Shown in pieces: positions 21,901 to 34,300 of a DNA stretch of 64,000 nt (positions are counted from its first letter, which is position 1; each line of letters starts with the position of its first letter). The notes beneath the pieces were generated by a model, which searched no databases, was not told the origin of the DNA, and was given only the letters and a program-made list of their open reading frames with translations. The stretch lies in NCBI RefSeq assembly GCF_963676685.1, contig NC_092348.1:16629531-16693530 (forward strand), in the 5' to 3' direction. Made by a program: the position numbers and the translations under genes. Origin of the DNA: Mytilus edulis (lineage: Eukaryota; Mollusca; Bivalvia; Mytilida; Mytilidae).

Positions 21901-24900
21901 ATGTCGACTTCTGTCATGTATTTCGCCGTACTGTTTTGGGTTTTCTTCCTTTTTTCAGGTAAGGCTGATATGAATTATTTTGTAGATCAGTTTTCTCTTG
22001 TGTTTTATTTCTTAAACTTTGATCCCTTCGTTATTCTCTGTGATTGTTCACATCGTTTTTTCTTCTTCTTACGATTGATAAGTTTTTGACGAAATTACAT
22101 TTTATGGAAAGCGGGTATGTTTTTGATTCTTACACCCAATTTTCGGTTTGTAAGGTCATTCTGTTAGTCCATCTGTCTGCCTGACCGTTTGTAAATTCAA
22201 CTGTCCTGCATGTTTCACCCGATGTTCATTGTAATAAATAAGCTCAAAGAAACAAATATTATAAAGTCAGCATGCTTCCTTGACAAATCAGAGTTGCGCC
22301 TATATGATGTATTTTTTTCCACTACCCAATATTGATAAAAAAAATGATCATTGATATCATCACTGTAAAACTATTTTTGATAGAATATATTTGGGGCTAC
22401 CAAAGAGTAAAGCAGAGGTAATTGTACTACCCTTAATATAGCTTTTGTTTAGTTCATTAAGTATTTTATATCTTCATGCTTTGTTTTGATTTGGTTTTAC
22501 TCGGAAAACACATTTGCATGTAGATTCTACAACTGCATTGAGTGTAATCTGAGTCTCCAATCTAGACGGACAAATTGACTACATTTGTTTTGTAATATAA
22601 ATAAACAAAGAAAAATGCATTATGTTTCCTTATTCATAAAAAATAAATCTATGGAGAATTTTTGGCATGCTAAAATTAGTCCTAACAATACGTATACGCA
22701 TACTTTATTAAACCAATCATTGCATCGCATAGGATATATTACATAAAATGTCTGTAAATAGACATGAATAAAGGAACGGCAATGCTACTAATGAGAGGGA
22801 ATTGACTATAACAGTTTTTTTTTCTTTTTCTAAAATATGTTTAACAAATTTAAAGTCACATTGTGACATATATCTTTACATATATATATATGTTAATGAG
22901 ACAACTCTCCACTCAAGTCACAATGTGAAAAAAGTAAACAATCATAGGTCAAAGCACGGACTACAACAATGAGCACAGCCAATACCTCATAGCCAGCTAT
23001 AAAAGGCCCGAAATGACAAATCTAAAACAGTTCAAACGAGAAAAAACTTATAGCCTAATGTATGTACATAATAATGAACGAAAAATAAATATGTGACATA
23101 GCAACAAAGACAACCACTGAATAACAGGCTCCTGACTTGGGACCGGCACATACAGAAGGCGGTGGGGGTTAACTTCGGCTTGGTTTGGTTTGGATGTTCG
23201 AGGATCCAATAACTGATGGAAGAAAAGATTTCTGATAAAATACTGTTCTACATTTTATATAAAAGACACATACTGTGGATTCATTATTATTCGTTGGATA
23301 CAAATTTTCATTGTTTTCCTGGGTACAGGTAAACCACGAAATAAAATGTTCAACGAATAACAAATTTCATATAGGCTTTGTATGCAGAGATAGGCCAAAC
23401 CACGAAATCAAAAATCCACGAAAATGCAAGTTTTCCTCAATCATTTCCCACGACAATAAATGAACCCACATTAGAACAGATATTGACCTTTACTTTAAAA
23501 CAAATAGCAACTAATAAAAAAGCATACATTTAAGACTAAATTATCAATCATGATAACTATAGTACTTGAAAGAAGCAAAATAAATTTGTTTTTTGTATGT
23601 TGATTTTTAAGATTAAAAAAATTTCAACTTTTTAACCAGGATCTAGCATTACTTGTCGACGCTGTTTGAATGCGATTCCATAAAAAAGATTTCATTGTCA
23701 ATTGAATTCAAGGAACAATATGTAAGATACAATGCATAAAAAACTAATGGCAATAGTAGATTTTGAATTTTCAGCGATGTTTTTACAATTTTTTAATAAG
23801 TGAAAAATTGAATAATATTTGACCAATATAACGTTCGGTCTATAAATCACAGTGCTTTAAATTTTGTACTTCTAGTATTTCCTGCGTTGTATGAAGTCTG
23901 TTGTAAATAATTAACTTCTCTTTTACTCAATATTTAGAAGTTTCAAGTGAGTGTCAACTCGGATGGCAGCATTATGAGAAAACTTGTTACTGGTTTAGTA
24001 CTACAGGATTAAATTGGCATTCAGCAAGGGTAGGTTAAAAATTTGATTACAAAAATGGCAAAAACGCTGACAATAAAGTATTTGATCTAACGAGATAAAG
24101 ACCACACAATTATTTTTAAAATCACAAAATTAATTTCCATCAATCAATTATGAAAATGCAATGTTTGTCAGAAAACTTAATATTTCCCCTAGGTGAATGC
24201 ATTCATTTCGTTTGTGGACAAAAAACTGATCAAAAGTAAGTTGAAAAAGTGGTTGGGCCTAAATTAAACATAGTCTACAAACAGATCCCTTCAAGAGGAA
24301 TTTTGTGTAAGATCTGGAAGGTCCTTCCAATAATTTTCTGGCTCTTTTTTCTCATTTTGTACGTCTTCTTTGGACGTCTAACTGATACAGTTCGGATCCT
24401 TTTACTATATGTCTAGGATAAAATATTACCAGGAAGGAATCTACATCAAAACTAGACAAACTATTTACAGTTGTGTATTTGCATCGATGCATCTTGATGT
24501 GCATCTCGGAGGACTAAACTGTACTAATCCATGCTTACACAGTCGTCAATAAGTATAAAATAATTGCTTATAATTACGTCATTTAAACTTTGTTCACGCA
24601 TCGTGGTAAATATAATTGAATTTGATGCGGCTGTCATAGCTACGTCTCATTATCAATCATACCACATCTGTGACTTTATCTATATTTTCGAATCAGTTCA
24701 GTACATGTACATGTGTGTTTCATTATACGTAAAAGAGGAGGGACGAAAGATACCAAAGGGACAGTCAAACTCATAAATCTAAAACAAACTGACAACGCCA
24801 TGGCTAAAAATGAAAAGGACAAACAACAGCACACACGACACAACATAGAAAACTAAAGAATAAACAACACGAACCCCACCAAAAAACTAGGGGTGATATC

Positions 24901-27900
24901 AGGTGCTCCGGAAGGGTAAGTAGATCCTGCTCCACATGTGGCACCCGTCGTGTTGCTTATATGATAACAAATCCGGTAAATAGTCTAATTCGGTAGGTCA
25001 CATTCATGAAAGGGAAGGGGATTGTAGTTACGACGTAAGGAACATATCCGATATCATTTGTGAAACGGTTATCCCATAACGGTCAACCAAGCTTCCTTGC
25101 GAGCAGCAACCCTCTATCAAGAAAATCATGATAGGAAATGCAAGCACGGGAATATCGTATCAGTTAGGAGATATATACCCCGTATGCAGGTGCTGCTGGA
25201 ATGTTGCTACTTAGAAATGGAAAGTTCACAATTGGAAAGCTGAAATCATCTCTTTTGTCGTAAAGTTTTGTTTTTAACCGACCCTCATTGACAATTTCTA
25301 GATGTAAGTCAAGATATGAGGCCGACTTAACTGTATCTGTATTATCCTTTATCTCTAGCTCGATAGGATAGATGCGTTCCACATAGTCACCAAATTTTGA
25401 ATTATTTAGTGAATGAACATCATCTATGTAGCGAAAAGTAGAGTTATAGGATATTGCTAACGTCTTATCTTTCTTCCTAAGAAGTTCCTGCATGAAGTCA
25501 GCCTCATAATAATAAAGAAACAAGTCGGCAAGTAGAGGGGCACAGTTTGTTCCCATTGGAATGCCGACAGTCTGTTGAAAAACACGTCCTCCGAACGTAA
25601 CAAATATGTTGTCAATCAAGAAATCAAGCATCTTGATAATATCAGTTTCAGAGAATTTTTTGTTCGAATCAGAGAGATCCTTTACAAAGTAGGATTTATC
25701 CCTCCCTAAGACAAGATACGCTGGCCATTCTTTTTTACGAAGCAAAGCAATACCAACTCTTTCAATTTGTCTTTTAGTTTGGAATGTGGAATACTATTGT
25801 AAAGAGTAGAAAAGTCAAATGTTTAAATACTGTTACACGATGAAAGAGAGTTAGATTGTATGTACTCTAAAAAATCTTTGGAATTTTAAAGTAGCCACAT
25901 CTGATTCACGCCCCCTCTAGAATAGGCAGTTTCACAATAACTTTGAAGCCCGTCTTTGATTGCTGATAAAATAGATGCTAATAATTTCGAAAGAGGTTTC
26001 GTGGAGCACTTGGAAGACCCAGCAATATACCGTTGTTTGTAAGGACACTTGTGTAGTTTAGGTATGCAATATATTGATGGCAGATCCAGTTCTTCATCTT
26101 TGGTTGAAATTTCAAAGGAACACAGAACAGACCTATGCTTATCCAGGATTTCCTCTTTGTTAATAGAGGGACGAAAGATACCAAAGGGACAATCAAACTC
26201 ATAAATCTAAAACAAACTGACAACGCCATGGCTAAAAATGAAAAAGACAAACAGAAAAACAATAGTACACATGACACAACATAGAAAACTAAAGAATAAA
26301 CAACACGAACCCCACCAAAAACTAGGGGTGATCTCAGGTGTTCCGGAAGGGTAAGCAGATCCTGTTCCACATGTGGCACCCGTCGTGTTGCTTATGTGAT
26401 TACAAATCCGGTAAATAGTCTAATTCGGTAGGTCACATTCATGAAAGGGAAGGGGATTGTAGTTACGACGTAAAGAACATATCTGATATCATTTGTGAAA
26501 CGGTTATTCCATAACGGTCAACCAACTCATGATGGCGTCCGTAAAATTTACGAAGGGATGATTTCAACTTCACCATTTGGAACTCTTGGTTTAATAGCTT
26601 CCTTGTGAGCAGTAACCCTCTATCAAGAAAATCATGATAGGAAATGCAAGCACGGGAATATCGTATCAATTGGGAGATATATACCCCGTATGCAGGTGCT
26701 GCTGGAATGTTGCTACTTAGAAATGCAAAGTTCACAATTGGAAAGCTGAAATCATCTCTTTTGTCGTAAAGTTTTGTTTTCAACCGACCCTCATTGTCAA
26801 TTTCTAGATGTAAGTCAAGATATGAAGCCGACTTAACTGTATCTGTAGTATCCTTTATCTCCAATTCGATGGGATAGATGCGTTCCACGTAGTCACCAAA
26901 TTTTGAATTGTTTAGTGAAAGAACGTCATCTATATAGCGGAAAGTAGAGTTAAAGGATATTGCTAACTTCTTATCTTTCTTCCTAAGAAGTTCCTGCATG
27001 AAGTCAGCCTCATAATAATAAAGAAACAAGTCGGCAAGTAGAGGGGCACAGTTTGTTCCCATTGGGATGCCGACAGTCTGTTGAAAAATACGTCCTCCGA
27101 ACGTTACAAATATGTTGTCAATCAAGAAATCAAGCATCTTGATAATATCGGTTTCAGAGAATTTTTTGTTTGAATCAGAGTGATTCTTTACAAAGTATGA
27201 TTTATCCCTCCCTAAGACAAGATACTTGTAACTACGTTGGCCATTCTTTTTCATGAAGCAAAGGAATACCAACTCTTTCAATTTGTCTTTTAGTTTGGAA
27301 TGTGGAATACTTGTGTACATAGTAGAAAAGTCAAAGGTTTTAATACTGTTACAAGATGAAAGAGAGTTAGATTGTATGTACTCTAAAAGATCTTTGGAAT
27401 TTTTATTTATCCACATCTGATTCGCGCCACCTCTAGAATAGGCAGTTTCACAATAACTTTGAAGCCCGTCTTTGATTGCTGATAAAATAGATGTTAATAA
27501 TTTCGAAAGAGGTTTCGTGGAGCACTTGGAAGACCCAGCAATATACCGTTGTTTGTAAGGACACTTATGTAGTTTAGGTATCCAATACAGTGATGGAAGA
27601 TCCAGTTCTTCATCTTTGGTTGAAATTTCAAAGGAACAAAGAACAGACCTATGATTATCCAGGATTTCCTCTTTGGTAAGTGTCGTGAGGGTATATGTTG
27701 AGTTTCCAAGTGAATTGTCTATACCTAATTCGTTTATCAAGCAATTAATGTAGTGACTTTTACAGACAAAATCGATGTTATTTGGGGCTTTGTCTGCGGG
27801 GACAACAACATATTAATCATGGAGGTCGGATAAGTATTTAGCAACATTTGGGTCTTTAAAGATTGACGTAGCATGGGCATTGATAGACCCATTCAGTTTC

Positions 27901-30900
27901 GTAATTCTGATTTGTATTAACGACCTCACTGCCTTAATCCATTCGGAAAGAGTGTCTACGTCTTCCTTATCGCGCTTAGTCCATTGCCTGGCATAATCCT
28001 CAACTGAGTCTTTCAAAATTTTAAAGTTGTATTTCCAATTAATGGATTTAGGCTCACGATATTTCGGACCTTTCGATAACACATTTCGTAGAGAAGTGTT
28101 ATTAACAATGTTGAGGTCACCGGTAATAACGTGGCCAGCAGGATTATATGTGAATTGGGAACTAGCACAAGTGCAATCAGGAGGTTTAGACTTGAAGTCG
28201 TCAATATCGAGATCCTGCAAAACGTGTCTGTAATTGAAAATTTTAGTTGCAATAGGTTTGGTATAGGTATAAGAAATGATTGGTACAGACTGGTCTTGGA
28301 AATAAGGAGATATTTTCGATTGAACTAATTTATGATGAAGGATATTGCTTAAGTTGACGCCATCGATACCTTTGTTGGCAAAGCAAAGATTAAGAAAAAA
28401 TATTTTCTCTTTTTCATCTTTGCCAATGCGGACTGGCTTGAAAAGTCTGTGACTTGCAATATCCGAAATTATAGCTGTAATTTTGTATTGGTTTGAATGA
28501 GGGTTTGTAACAGTGGATTCCAAACATAAATTGAACAGAGAATGAAGTTTTGAAAGGGGTAATCAATAAAGTTTTGTGCGAATGTGATGAATACCTAACG
28601 GCTTTTGTATAAATGGCAGCAAGTCATTAATAGATACATCATGTTTGATTGGCTAATTGCAATATTTAGTTATTCTGAAATAATCCTTCATTTCAAAATG
28701 AAAATACCATTTATGATGACACGAGCTTCCACAATAGAGTGCACAGATTAATAAAAGAAAAAAACTTTATAGAAATCGAGTTTTCATGATCGTAGCAAAA
28801 AAATTGTAATTAAAAGTTTTGACTGCTTCTTTTAGTATTTTTTAGGGTTGTTAAAGCTTTAATCGTGTGTACATTTTAGAATGATGCGCTTCCGACATGT
28901 ATTTCTGTCAACGCTTTTACACCCAAATAAATTTACAAAAGGGAGCTTTCAATTCTTAATTGAATATCTTCGCCTATTCCATTCACTATCAGCGTGTTAT
29001 GATATACACTATTGTGCAAGGTATTTTTATTTTATTTCTTTTAATATGCTTTCAATCTCTCCATTTACAAAAACAAAAGAGTTCATGTAGAGGCCACGGA
29101 GCGGAATTAGCTTCAGTTCAGACTGCTACAGAGAATACCTACCTCAAATATTTTGCAACTGTTTTTGGACACAGTAAGTCTTTTAAATTATGGAGGAGTA
29201 TTTTAAAATAATATAAAAGTGATTATGAATAATAAATGAATTGATCCATTTTGTCATTCACTAAACTTATGAAGTGAAGACAGTGATTGGTGTGTTTATT
29301 CCGTTCATACAGATACCCTTTTGAGTTTCGTTACTCTCTTAAAATTTTCCCAACAACAACAAGATTTGACCGTAAATATTAAAGGGGCAATAAAATCCTA
29401 GTTAGGTTGACAATAATGCACTCCAATCTAAAATCAACAGTTTTCAATAAATAATGTATGTGTTTTTTCAATGATGACTACTAAACGGTATGGGGAAAAT
29501 CTGGACATAACGGGAATGAAAACGGGAAACTTGTTTGTTTTTTTGATGACTTGTGTTCTAAACCAATCATGCTTTGGACATTTAAAAAAAAATCATTGTA
29601 TGTTATATTTGATGATTTAGAACTTGATGTTGCCCCAAATTCTTTCTTTTTTTCCTGTGTTTATTTGAAATACAAAGCTCTACAACAACAAAAATGCGCT
29701 GAGCAACACGAACATCACCAAAATCGAGAATCAAATGTGACTGTAAACTCGGTATTTTGAAAATTTAACAACTGATTTTAAGTTGAAAATTTCCGCTCCA
29801 AACTTAATCTTAATATATCTATGCGTCAATATTAATATGTAATGGAGGTTCAATATCAAAGTCATACCTATCAGTATTTCATGTCTAAAGAGAATTTGTT
29901 ATTATTTTGTATACCTCTTGTTTTATGTTCCATTCGTTCATATTGTTCCCCAAGAACACAGGTATTTATATGAAAATAAGGAGATAAGCCAATGAGACAA
30001 CTATTAACCAGGAACCAAAATATCGAGGATGTACTTAACTATAGGTCACAGAACAGACTTTAACAACAATTAAAAAACATACTTTATAGTAAATAAGGGC
30101 AACAGAAGTATATCGCTGTTCGGAAGTCATAAATCGATTAAGGGTGGAAAATATATCCGGGTTACAAACTAAAACCGAGGGAAACACAACAACTATAAGA
30201 GGAAAACAACGAAATAACAGAAACACTGAAGTGCAACAAAAACAAACGAAAATGCAACATACATAATAACGAACTATTAGATAGCAAATTATAATAGTAA
30301 AACACATGTCCTTGTATTGCCAATGTCTTGGCCTTTCTGATAAATGTAAATCTAGAAAAGCACTTTGAATGCACCACATTAATTAAGATAAATTTTCGTT
30401 TTATGTATTTCCATATACTTTGATTATGTATAGATTACTGGTTAGGTGGAAATGATGAAGTTGTTGAGGGATCATGGACATGGGTAGGCACAGACGCCCC
30501 TGTAGTTTATAATGGCTGGTATCCAGGAGAACCTGAGGGGGCAAGAGCAGAAAATTGTATGGCGATTTATACGAGTGTTAATTTTAATTGGGTCGATGCT
30601 CATTGCACCAATTCGCTTAGATTTATTTGCGAAAAAACGTAAGTATTGTCTGCACTGATAGTACGTACATTGTCGGTTTATATATTTTTTTTTTATTAAA
30701 ATGCTAATGAAACATATAAAGGATGAGTTTACAGTATATCTGATAGATCATAAAACCAATACGTTTTAATGATCCATCTACAAAATTAGTAAACGTGAAC
30801 AGGAATAGAACAATTTAAGTATTTTTTATTTAATCTTCGTACATTTCATAGTTAGTGTTCATCTACAGTAATCAGTTATCTCTAAAACTAAATTTTTACA

Positions 30901-31166
30901 ATGGGCCGACTTCAAGGTCGCCCTATAAATGCACACTATGGAGCGAAAGTTAATGTACTAAACTTTCTGCACACATTACAGTACAACAATAAACCTTTTA
31001 TACTTTTAAACTGCATTATCTTCACTTTTGTTAATGTAGGTATCAATTGTTCTATAAAGTGAAATGTGATATACTCATGTTTCAAGGAATTTGTTTTTGA
31101 ATGAATTTTAACCATTTTTTTTTTAGATATCCGGAATCGGGACCAGGACATGGCGTTGGAAAATAG
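21901..31166 (+). CDS. C-type lectin III, secreted, five exons, intact
   Basis: This encodes a secreted single-domain C-type lectin of 162 aa. The exons are 21,901-21,958, 23,938-24,029, 29,080-29,173, 30,434-30,638 and 31,127-31,166; all introns are GT-AG and the phases agree (489 nt in total). Residues 1-19 are a signal peptide (MSTSVMYFAVLFWVFFLFS). The lectin domain covers 25-147, starting ECQLGWQHYEKTCYWF (long-form N-terminal disulphide). It continues with CRGHGAELASVQTATEN, YWLGGNDEVVEGSWTW, PGEPEG (112-117), FNWVDAHC (132-139) and RFICEK. The sugar-binding triplet is EPE, not EPN or QPD, and WND reads WVD, so sugar specificity is uncertain. The tail is YPESGPGHGVGK, then AATAAA at 31,175. 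Introns carry two Penelope-like copies. A Tc1-like insertion lies 62 bp upstream of the ATG. Pattern recognition in haemolymph or mucus is inferred from the family only. Confidence 0.88.
21959..23937. other. Lectin III intron 1
   Basis: No gene. It is much longer than intron 1 of lectin II (5,655-6,055). At 22,880-23,170 it holds two common bivalve dispersed-repeat fragments (GAGACAACTCTCCACTCAAG; GGCTCCTGACTTGGGACCGG). The second recurs at 61,066-61,086. Confidence 0.55.
24734..26159 (-). mobile_element. Penelope-like retroelement C, strongly 5'-truncated
   Basis: On the minus strand this matches about 8,484-9,990 of copy A, so only the polymerase and the 3' untranslated part remain. The 3' end abuts TTTTACGTATAATG, the continuation of the sequence interrupted in copy 1 at 7,020-7,032. 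The frame (25,745-25,164 is the longest piece) carries FGGRVFQQTVGIPMGTN and FRYIDDVHSLNN but has a frameshift upstream, a stop just after AYGVYIS, and a deletion of some 60 bp near 25,090. The copy is dead. Confidence 0.85.
26160..28632 (-). mobile_element. Penelope-like retroelement B, 5'-truncated, head-to-tail with C
   Basis: On the minus strand this matches about 7,512-9,990 of copy A. It lacks the endonuclease. The frame runs from about 28,600 to 26,463 and is broken by TGA near 28,565 (TCA in A) and TAA near 27,812 (AAA in A). The pieces 28,523-27,813 (236 aa) and 27,740-26,463 (425 aa) carry DCTCASSQFTYNPAGHV and GIPMGTNCAPLLADLF plus FRYIDDVLSLNN. Its 3' end joins directly to the truncated 5' end of C in the same orientation. 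Its 5' end abuts repeat R at 28,633. It is inactive but fairly young. Confidence 0.87.
28633..28985 (+). repeat. Dispersed repeat R, uninterrupted copy
   Basis: This matches 7,030-7,142 plus 9,991-10,218 and preserves the empty site of Penelope-like copy A (GTGCACAGATTAATAAAAG at about 28,739-28,757). Left edge uncertain, because it abuts the truncated 5' end of copy B. Confidence 0.72.
29174..30433. other. Lectin III intron 3
   Basis: Paralogous to 10,972-12,201. It contains a repeat fragment near 29,985-30,060 (GCCAATGAGACAACTATTAA). The frames at 30,035-30,379 on the minus strand are low-complexity products of this intron. Nothing coding is supported. Confidence 0.55.
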
Positions 31167-31317
31167 AAATTTTTAATAAAAACACTGTGCCTTCCATCTT
31201 GATTTTATTTTATTTTTGACAAGGTCATACATTTTAAATTCAATGGGTAGAAATTTTACCCTTTTTAACCATTATGTCTGAGAGCGGGACTATTTTTCGG
31301 TTTTTGATAGAGTTATA

Positions 31318-34300
31318 CAGTCTTCAATCTAAGCCCTACATAGGGTAAATTTCATATCTTCTCTCAATTATAAAACGGTTAAGTAGATATATGAATCTGT
31401 CATCAACAACTGATTAGGGACAGATAATATTACTTAACAAACAGATGTTAAAAACAAAAGCTGAGCGTGTAAATTTTTGATAACCACTCAAGTACAGAAA
31501 TAACCAGGTAAATGGTAAGTACTATTTTTTCAATTTTTACATCATCTGACATGAACCTATGAAATATTAAAAAGAAAACGCAATGTTTTAAGAATACTAT
31601 AGGTTTTAATAAGTCATGATTTTTGATAGGAGCTGTAGTTGCATTTTATATATATGCACTGGAAATTAAGATCATCAGGATAATTGAATCTTAATGATAC
31701 AATGTCAAAGATATACTGATGTGATATATATTTAACTGGCAATTGAATATTTTACTGCATAAGAATGACATGATAGTGTAATAAGATTTAATTTGGATAT
31801 TCAGATACTTTTATTCTTAACTAATTTTTGACAAAATGACACATTTTCAATATCCACCGCTCTCAAAGTTCTGCAAAAGATGTGAAAACGGTCTTGAAAC
31901 TACAGAAAAAAATAAAGCTTAAATGATGAAGTTTCTTTTTTTATCAAAACATCACCGTAGTATTAGAACATTTTTAATTATAATAGTAAAATACAACAGC
32001 TTAACAAATATAAAAAAGACGATGTGGTATGATTGCCAATGAGACAATAAACTCTACACAAGACACCAAAATGACAGAGAAATTAACAACTATACATAGG
32101 GCACCGTACGGCCTTCAACAATGAGCAAAGCACATACCTCATTGCCGATATATTTAAAAGTTGTAGTTAATAAAATATTTTGAGAGCTCAACCCCATCGT
32201 CTAATTGATTGATTGATTGTTATTTGCTTGCTTACTGTTCAGTGGATTTTACTAACACTGTGGAAACAGCAGTAAAGTTATCAAAAATCAATACAAACAT
32301 ATGGATTTATAGTAGAATACTAAGATCATACTTTCATAAAATAGTAAATTTCTGTAATTCTGTTCACAATTTTAATCTATTATGTACCGGTACTACAGAA
32401 AATTTTTCATTTACTCTAGCTATTTACACTATCAAAATTCATGCTTTTCTTTGCAAAATACATAGTTATGTACATTCTAAACTTAGACATCAATTTTCCC
32501 CTTTATCAGGAACAAGATTTCAAAAATGAAAGATCTTTACCAGTTCAAAGAAGAAGAAATAGATGAACCTTTGGTTTATTTTGACGACTTTTATGAATTT
32601 ATAAGGGAAAGACAAACACCTGATGATAAAAAACTGCACAAGCACAATGTGTTAAGGGAGTTTAAAGGTCACAAAGAGGGAATCAAAGACCTTACTCATG
32701 GCAAAGCAGTGACAACAACATCAGTATCTAAGTTTATTTTTAATCATTTTGATGACTACAAGGTATGCAAAGAAATTGGCACTGATACAAGCAAATGCTT
32801 CTTTTCTGAGAAAAACAAAGATTAACACCAAAACACTGCTAGATTTGTACAAGTCTGTTGCTGAAGTTGATCTCAACTGTTTTAATGACCCAGAATTTAG
32901 AGATGTATATGTTCCTACACTAGCAATTAATTACAGATTCCTGTTTATTGATCAGGAATGGGATAAAATTATATTGTTTAAAACTCATTATTGTAATTAT
33001 TTGGCGAAAGAGAAAGACAATTTTGAAACCAAAGTCAAACGGAAAAGGGAATTGCTTGACTATCTTAAAGTAATATATGAAATCAGTAAAACATGGACAA
33101 ACAACACAGGAGCTACAATTAAGCATAGAATTAGCAGACAGAAAGCATTTAAAATTACACAGAATAAAGAGGTGCATGGGAGGCAAAGTCATTTTCCAGT
33201 TGTAATTGAATCTCAGCTGATGAAAAACTTGGACTTTCTGTGGCCAGATTCTGTAATAAATGTAGCATGTGTAGATACATCCATGTCCAAACTATCAAAT
33301 GCATTAACAATTATACTATCATGCATAGAAGTTATTGAACCAAAAGATATTAGTAAGCATGTTTCTCGATTCCTAAATACAAGCCACAATGTCAATGTCA
33401 GTAAAATTGTGTTTCTTTCACAAGATTCATTGCCAAATTATACACAAGAAAACAATGACACAGCACGTTTTCATTTGAGAGATGATATTTTCATGGGAAA
33501 GCTTACAGAATCTGTTCTCCACATAGAAACACCAGTACAAGTGGACGTTATAGAAACAAACACCTACAAATGCGATGTGTGCCACACAACTTCCCTGCCA
33601 AAACCACGCAGTATTAAGGAATTCTCCATTGTGCAAGAGTGGTATCTTGATGTTCCTTTAGATGTTCAAATTCTATTTCAAACCTTCATCAATAAAATGT
33701 CTGTTCGAAAATCAAAACACAATGATGAAATATTGACAACGGCACGGACTGAATGATGCAATGCTAAATACATTTAACAGGACTTATATTGGCATTTTAC
33801 AACAAGCCAACACTGACGAGCTGGCAATGCATTTAAAAGTATCACCTCCGTATTTTCTATTACAAACAGTACAGGTATATCTACCAGTCTGATTCAAGCA
33901 GAGCGAAAAATCAAGGAAAGAACAGTAAACGAATTATGCTATTACAATACATATTTAAAGCGTTATCCACTAAGATATGAGACACAGGACGGTGAACTTG
34001 AAAATTTAGTCATTTTGCAGGAGTGTCATCTGATATTGATGATGGATAATTTAGTAATACTGATAACCTATTCCGACCCAATCCCTGGAGAAAATAGGAC
34101 AGGACAAGTTTTTACCCTGCCACTTACTCTCCAAGGCCTTCCAAAAGACAATGTCATAACTGAAAAATGGCACCTTGAAAATTGCAACCAAACAGACAGA
34201 TGTCTCTACAAGAATACAACCACACTGACAAAGAATGATTTTGATTTATCACTGATTTCATCGAAACCCGACGAAAAAGAAGTGTGGGATAGGTTTAGTC

